From assembly GCA_009691025.1 (NCBI GenBank), contig SHWB01000005.1:1-64000 (forward strand): a stretch of 64,000 nt of DNA, written 5' to 3'. The DNA comes from Alphaproteobacteria bacterium. Its GTDB lineage: Bacteria > Pseudomonadota > Alphaproteobacteria > UBA6615. Position numbers and translations under genes: made by a program. Shown one piece after another: positions 61,843 through 64,000 of the stretch (its first letter is position 1; every line of letters starts with the position of its first letter). Below the pieces are notes generated by a model. That model worked only from the letters and a program-made list of their open reading frames with translations, was not told the DNA's origin and did no database searches.

Positions 61843-63006
61843 ATGAGCGCCTGCATCGTCGGCTGGCACCATCTGAAATTCGGCAAGCACGAAGGCCGCG
61901 ACATTGAGGACATGATCGTCGAGGCTGCCGCCGGCGCCATGGCCGATGCCGGCATCGAGCCGCGCGAGGTCGATGCGATCTACCTCGGTACCTTCAACGG
62001 CGGCTTCGTGAAGCAGGAATTCCCCGCCTCCCTCGTGCTGCAGGCCCATCCCGACCTGCGCTTCAAGCCGGCGACCCATGTCGAGAACGCCTGCGCCACC
62101 GGCTCGGCCGCGCTCTACCAGGGGCTCGACCGCATCGCCGCAGGGCGCGCCCGCTTCGCTCTCATCGTCGGCGTCGAGAAGATGACCGAGGTGTCGGGCG
62201 AGGTGCTCGGCGGCATCCTGTCGAAAGCCTCCTACCTGCGCGAGGAATCGGCCTCGTCCTTCGCCGAGATATTCGGCCACATCACCGAGCGATATTTCCA
62301 GGTCTATGGCGACAAGTCCGACGCGCTGGCGATGATCTCGGCCAAGAACCACAAGAACGGCGTCACCAACGAATGGGCGCAGATCCGCAAGGATCTCGGC
62401 TACGATTTCTGCCGCAACGTGTCGGAGAAGAACCCGGTCGTCGCCGGCCCGCTGAAGCGCACCGACTGTTCGCTGGTCTCGGACGGCGCCGCGGCCCTCG
62501 TGCTCGCCGACCTCGACACGGCGCTGGGCATGAAGAAGGCGGTGTATTTCCGCGCCGCCCAGCATGTGCAGGATTTCCTGCCGACCTCGCGCCGCACCGT
62601 CATCGATTTCGAGGGGCCGGCCGAGGCCTTCAAGCGCGCCTACGCGCAGGCCGGCGTCGACCTCGCCGATCTGTCCTTCGCCGAGGTGCATGACTGCTTT
62701 ACGACGGCCGAACTGCTGTCCTACGAGGCCATGGGCCTGACGCCGCGTGGCGAGGGCGAGCGGGCCATCAAGGAGGGCTGGACCCAGCCCGACGGCAAGC
62801 TGCCGGTCAACCGTTCCGGCGGCCTTAAGGCCAAGGGCCATCCGCTGGGCGCTACAGGCGTGTCGATGCACATCCTCGCCTCCATGCAGGTCACCGGCAC
62901 GGCCGGCCCGCTGCAACTGCCGGGCGCGAAGCTGGGCATGACCTTCAACATGGGCGGCTCGGCGGTATCGAACTACGTGTCGATCCTCGAACCGCTGCGC
63001 GCCTGA
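61843..63006 (+). CDS. Thiolase family protein, close tandem paralog of 60443-61606
   Basis: MSACIVGWHHLKFGKHEGRDIEDMIVEAAAGAMADAGIEPREVDAIYLGTFNGGFVKQEFPASLVLQAHPDL... Confidence 0.95.
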   Translation: MSACIVGWHHLKFGKHEGRDIEDMIVEAAAGAMADAGIEPREVDAIYLGTFNGGFVKQEFPASLVLQAHPDLRFKPATHVENACATGSAALYQGLDRIAAGRARFALIVGVEKMTEVSGEVLGGILSKASYLREESASSFAEIFGHITERYFQVYGDKSDALAMISAKNHKNGVTNEWAQIRKDLGYDFCRNVSEKNPVVAGPLKRTDCSLVSDGAAALVLADLDTALGMKKAVYFRAAQHVQDFLPTSRRTVIDFEGPAEAFKRAYAQAGVDLADLSFAEVHDCFTTAELLSYEAMGLTPRGEGERAIKEGWTQPDGKLPVNRSGGLKAKGHPLGATGVSMHILASMQVTGTAGPLQLPGAKLGMTFNMGGSAVSNYVSILEPLRA

Positions 63007-63016
63007 GGCAGACATC

Positions 63017-64000
63017 ATGGCCGACACGTTCAGGGCCCTCGTCCTCGACGAGGCCGAGGGGAAAGTCACGGCAGTGATCCGCCAGCTGAAGACGGACGAT
63101 CTGCCCGCCGGCGACGTCACCGTCGCGGTCGAGTATTCCGACCTCAATTTCAAGGACGGGCTGGTCGTCAACGGCAATATTGGCCGGCTGGTGAGGAAAT
63201 TCCCGCATGTGCCGGGCATCGACTTCGCCGGCACGGTCGAGGCCTCCTCGGATGCACGCTACAAGTCCGGCGACAAGGTGGTGCTGACCGGCTGGCGCGT
63301 CGGCGAGGTGCATTGGGGCGGCTTCGCCGGAAAGGCGCGGGTCAAGGCCGACTGGCTGGTGAAGCTGCCTGCAGGCCTGACGACGCAGCAGGCGATGGCC
63401 GTCGGCACCGCCGGATTCGCCTCCATGCTGGCGGTCGACGCGCTGGAGGCCCATGGCCTGACGCCTGCCAGGGGAGAGGTGCTGGTGACGGGTGCGGCCG
63501 GCGGCGTCGGCTCGGTCGCCATCGCCATCCTCGGCAAGCGCGGCTACACGGTGGCGGCCTCGACCGGGCGGCTGGCCGAGGCCGATTATCTGAAGGGCCT
63601 CGGTGCCGCGACCATCGTCGACCGCAAGGAATTGTCGGAGCACGAGCCGAAGCCGCTCGAAGCCGAGCGCTGGGCCGGCTGCGTCGACAGCGTCGGCGCC
63701 ACGACCCTGGCGACGGTGCTGGCGCAGATGAAGTATGGCGGCTCGGTGGCCGCCTGTGGCCTCGCCGGCGGCAACAAGCTGGGCACCACGGTTATCCCCT
63801 TCCTGCTGCGCGGGATCAACCTGCTGGGCATCGACTCGGTGATGCAGCCGCACGCCGCGCGCGAACGCATCTGGGCGCGCATCGCGGCCGAAGTGCCGGG
63901 CGAGACCCTCGACCGGCTGACGACCATCCACCGGCTGGAAGAGGTGCCGGAGCTTGCCCGCACCATCCTCGCGGGCGGGGTGCGCGGCCGCACTGTGATC
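63017..64000 (+). CDS. acuI: Acryloyl-CoA reductase / MDR-family quinone oxidoreductase, partial at window end
   Basis: MADTFRALVLDEAEGKVTAVIRQLKTDDLPAGDVTVAVEYSDLNFKDGLVVNGNIGRLVRKFPHVPGIDFAGTVEAS...GWRVGEVHWGGFAGKARVKADWLVKLP. Confidence 0.85.
   Translation, partial: MADTFRALVLDEAEGKVTAVIRQLKTDDLPAGDVTVAVEYSDLNFKDGLVVNGNIGRLVRKFPHVPGIDFAGTVEASSDARYKSGDKVVLTGWRVGEVHWGGFAGKARVKADWLVKLPAGLTTQQAMAVGTAGFASMLAVDALEAHGLTPARGEVLVTGAAGGVGSVAIAILGKRGYTVAASTGRLAEADYLKGLGAATIVDRKELSEHEPKPLEAERWAGCVDSVGATTLATVLAQMKYGGSVAACGLAGGNKLGTTVIPFLLRGINLLGIDSVMQPHAARERIWARIAAEVPGETLDRLTTIHRLEEVPELARTILAGGVRGRTVI

Overview
GC-rich, alphaproteobacterial-looking chromosomal window with about 55 recognisable genes on both strands. 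Landmarks: (1) a dispersed selenocysteine locus: selA-selB, a tRNA-Sec with UCA anticodon, and an FAD-oxidoreductase/SelD fusion; (2) three aldehyde-oxidase/CoxL-type molybdopterin large subunits with no small or medium subunits nearby; (3) tandem paralog arrays (3 EamA transporters, 4 SDRs, 2 PRISE-like reductases, 2 SCP-x-type thiolases); (4) IpdAB-like CoA-transferase, CaiB, Rieske, LLM oxidoreductase and CocE catabolic genes; (5) an ABC transporter, FIST protein and glycosyltransferase/asnB/pyrC block. The most unusual signal is a set of genes that keep their frame and family sequence but contain internal stop codons. By hand reading I count 25 stops in 11 genes (11 UAA, 13 UAG, 1 UGA), and most that can be placed fall at glutamate positions (GAR->TAR). 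Paralog comparison shows UAG also ends intact genes, so this is not a simple global reassignment. Candidate explanations are G->T-biased gene decay, local sequence error, or context-dependent readthrough. The one internal UGA replaces the catalytic Cys of a GST in a genome that encodes Sec machinery. A two-sided truncation near 13,965 joins half a TRAP permease to the tail of what may be a GrdB-family (selenoprotein) gene. Most other long ORFs in the track are antisense artefacts of GC-rich DNA. All assignments come from reading translations; no searches were run.
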